Source: a virus. From it: 57,402 bases of DNA. The notes under the pieces were generated by a model. That model was not told where the DNA came from, did not search any database, and saw only the letters and a program-made list of their open reading frames with translations. Position 1 is the first letter of the stretch, and each line of letters opens with the position of its first letter. Location of the stretch: positions 1 to 57,402 of IMG/VR virus record IMGVR_UViG_3300049460_000367. One strand, written 5' to 3'. Below, one piece after another: positions 56,341 to 57,402 of this stretch. The position numbers and the translations under genes are program-made.

Positions 56341-57402
56341 ATGCGGCCACGGAGTAAAGAAAACCGGGATCTACCCCCGAACATGTACCGCCGCAAGCGC
56401 TCGAGTAAGAGCCAAAAGAAGCCAGGCAAGGAATGGGTCAGCTATTTCTATATAGACGCGACGGGAAAGCAAATATCGCTCGGCACCGATCTAGACCACG
56501 CGCGGATCAAATGGGCAGAGCTGGAAGCCAAGGAAAAACCGAAGGACTTGCGGCTGATGAAAGCCATCTTCGACCGGTACGAGCGCGACATCATCCCAAA
56601 AAAGGGACCACGAACCCAAAAGGACAACCTCTCCGAGATTCGCCAACTGCGGCCCACCTTTGATACCGCTCCAATCGATGCCCTCACGCCCACCATGATC
56701 GCTCAGTACCGTGACGCCAGGTCGGCCAAGGTCAGGGCGAACAGGGAGATCGCCACCCTCTCCCACGTCTTCAACATGGCAAGAGAGTGGGGGCTTACCG
56801 CGAAAGAGAACCCTTGTCAGGGCGTACGGAAAAACAAGGAGACGCCGCGCGATTACTACGCCAACGATGCGGTCTGGAGTGTGGTGTACCGGAAGGCAAC
56901 ACCTGAGTTGAAGGACGCCATGGATTTGGCGTATTTGACGGGGCAGCGTCCGGCTGACGTGCTGGTAATGAGGCGGGATGATATTGAAGGGGGGTTTCTG
57001 GTCGTTCAGCAGAACAAGACCCACAAGAAACTGAGGATCATGCTAACCACAGAGGGTGTCGACAACAGCCTGGGCCTGCTGATCAAGCAGATGGCCGCCC
57101 GCAACGCGGAGCATCCCTCGCAGTACCTGATCGTCAGTGCACGAGGTAAAAGGATGTCAGCTTCGATGCTGAGGAATCGATGGGATGATGCCAGAGACCT
57201 GGCGAAGGTTGAGGCGCTGGCCGAAGGCGACACCTTGTTGGCAACCCGGATCGGGCAGTTCCAGTTCCGGGATATCCGCCCGAAGGCGGCCTCCGAGATC
57301 AAGGACATCGAGGATGCCAGTCTGCTGCTTGGGCACACCAAGGGAGATATTACAGAGCGCGTTTACAGGCGCGTGGGGGCCATCGCAAAACCGTCAAAAT
57401 AG
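56341..57402 (+). CDS. int: Phage integrase, tyrosine recombinase
   Basis: A 353-aa lambda-type integrase. An N-terminal arm-binding domain (MYRRKRSSKS, PGKEWVSYFYIDATGKQISL) is followed by a core-binding domain and the catalytic domain: Arg in LTGQRPADVLVM, Lys in QNKTHKKLRI, Arg in FRDIRPKAASEI (His of HxxR replaced by Asp, as in related integrases), His in LLGHTKGD, and Tyr in TERVYRRVG. Its stop is the last base of the window, so the att site should lie just outside. Alternative start at MYRRKR (codon 15) is possible. Confidence 0.95.
   Translation: MRPRSKENRDLPPNMYRRKRSSKSQKKPGKEWVSYFYIDATGKQISLGTDLDHARIKWAELEAKEKPKDLRLMKAIFDRYERDIIPKKGPRTQKDNLSEIRQLRPTFDTAPIDALTPTMIAQYRDARSAKVRANREIATLSHVFNMAREWGLTAKENPCQGVRKNKETPRDYYANDAVWSVVYRKATPELKDAMDLAYLTGQRPADVLVMRRDDIEGGFLVVQQNKTHKKLRIMLTTEGVDNSLGLLIKQMAARNAEHPSQYLIVSARGKRMSASMLRNRWDDARDLAKVEALAEGDTLLATRIGQFQFRDIRPKAASEIKDIEDASLLLGHTKGDITERVYRRVGAIAKPSK

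Noticed and set aside
1-57402. Attachment sites and cos
   Set aside because: Direct terminal repeats or a cos core could not be recognised: the window ends exactly at the int stop codon, so att would lie outside, and no cos consensus could be identified near terS.

Overview
The window is a complete or nearly complete lambdoid siphophage genome, most likely an integrated prophage of a Pseudomonas species. The Pseudomonas call rests on a DUF1654 gene, Pseudomonas-type spanin, endolysin and DUF4224 genes, GC-rich phage genes and compact terminators of the form AGCCCGnC. The virion genes are HK97/lambda-like: HK97-fold capsid, ClpP-type prohead protease, lambda-type G/GT frameshift and lambda K-L-M-I-J tail tip genes. 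The gene order is the mirror image of lambda. Late and replication genes run leftward (minus strand) from cro at 38.0 kb to the spanins at 1.0 kb. The early-left operon runs rightward (plus strand) from a CI-operator promoter at 46.96 kb to the integrase that ends the window.

Layout. 0-1 kb: a small hypothetical gene and an SRAP/YedK protein. 1-2.1 kb: o-spanin, i-spanin and endolysin. 2.1-19.5 kb: tail fibre, central fibre J (2322 aa), tail tip genes, tape measure, G/GT and tail tube. 19.5-27.5 kb: terminator, connectors, capsid, protease, portal and terminases. 27.6-28.3 kb: HNH nuclease and holin. 28.9-30.8 kb: a lipoprotein plus trypsin-like protease pair with its own promoter and downstream terminators, in the Q-to-lysis interval where Stx phages carry toxin genes. 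31.3-37.5 kb: Q, a second tyrosine recombinase, VRR-NUC, small nin-region genes, P, O (with origin iterons) and a Rha-type regulator. 37.8-38.7 kb: cro, operators and cI.

38.8-46.6 kb, between cI and the left operator, is an expanded rex-like accessory region: small proteins, a HipA-like kinase with a DUF3037 partner, an AbiTii protein, a RelE/Phd-type toxin-antitoxin pair, an unknown 246-aa protein and a lipoprotein. These cargoes are separated by copies of a repeated intergenic module ending in an intrinsic terminator. A LexA-box-controlled DUF1654 gene lies next to the left promoter. 47-57.4 kb: pL leader with a boxA-like site and hairpins, a LuxR-type HTH gene, a striking three-way-junction RNA candidate, small hypothetical genes, minus-strand cargo genes, a cytosine methyltransferase stub beside an EVE/PUA-HNH modification-dependent nuclease, an ASCH-like protein, NinX, a DHH phosphoesterase, DUF4224 (candidate excisionase) and integrase.

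The same 14-bp palindrome (consensus ATAAGnnnnCTTAT) occurs three times between cro and cI and twice around the left promoter, so one CI/Cro pair probably controls both early operons. SOS input is visible twice: an Ala-Gly cleavage site and Ser/Lys dyad in CI, and the LexA box upstream of DUF1654. All functional statements come from reading motifs and context; no database search was run.
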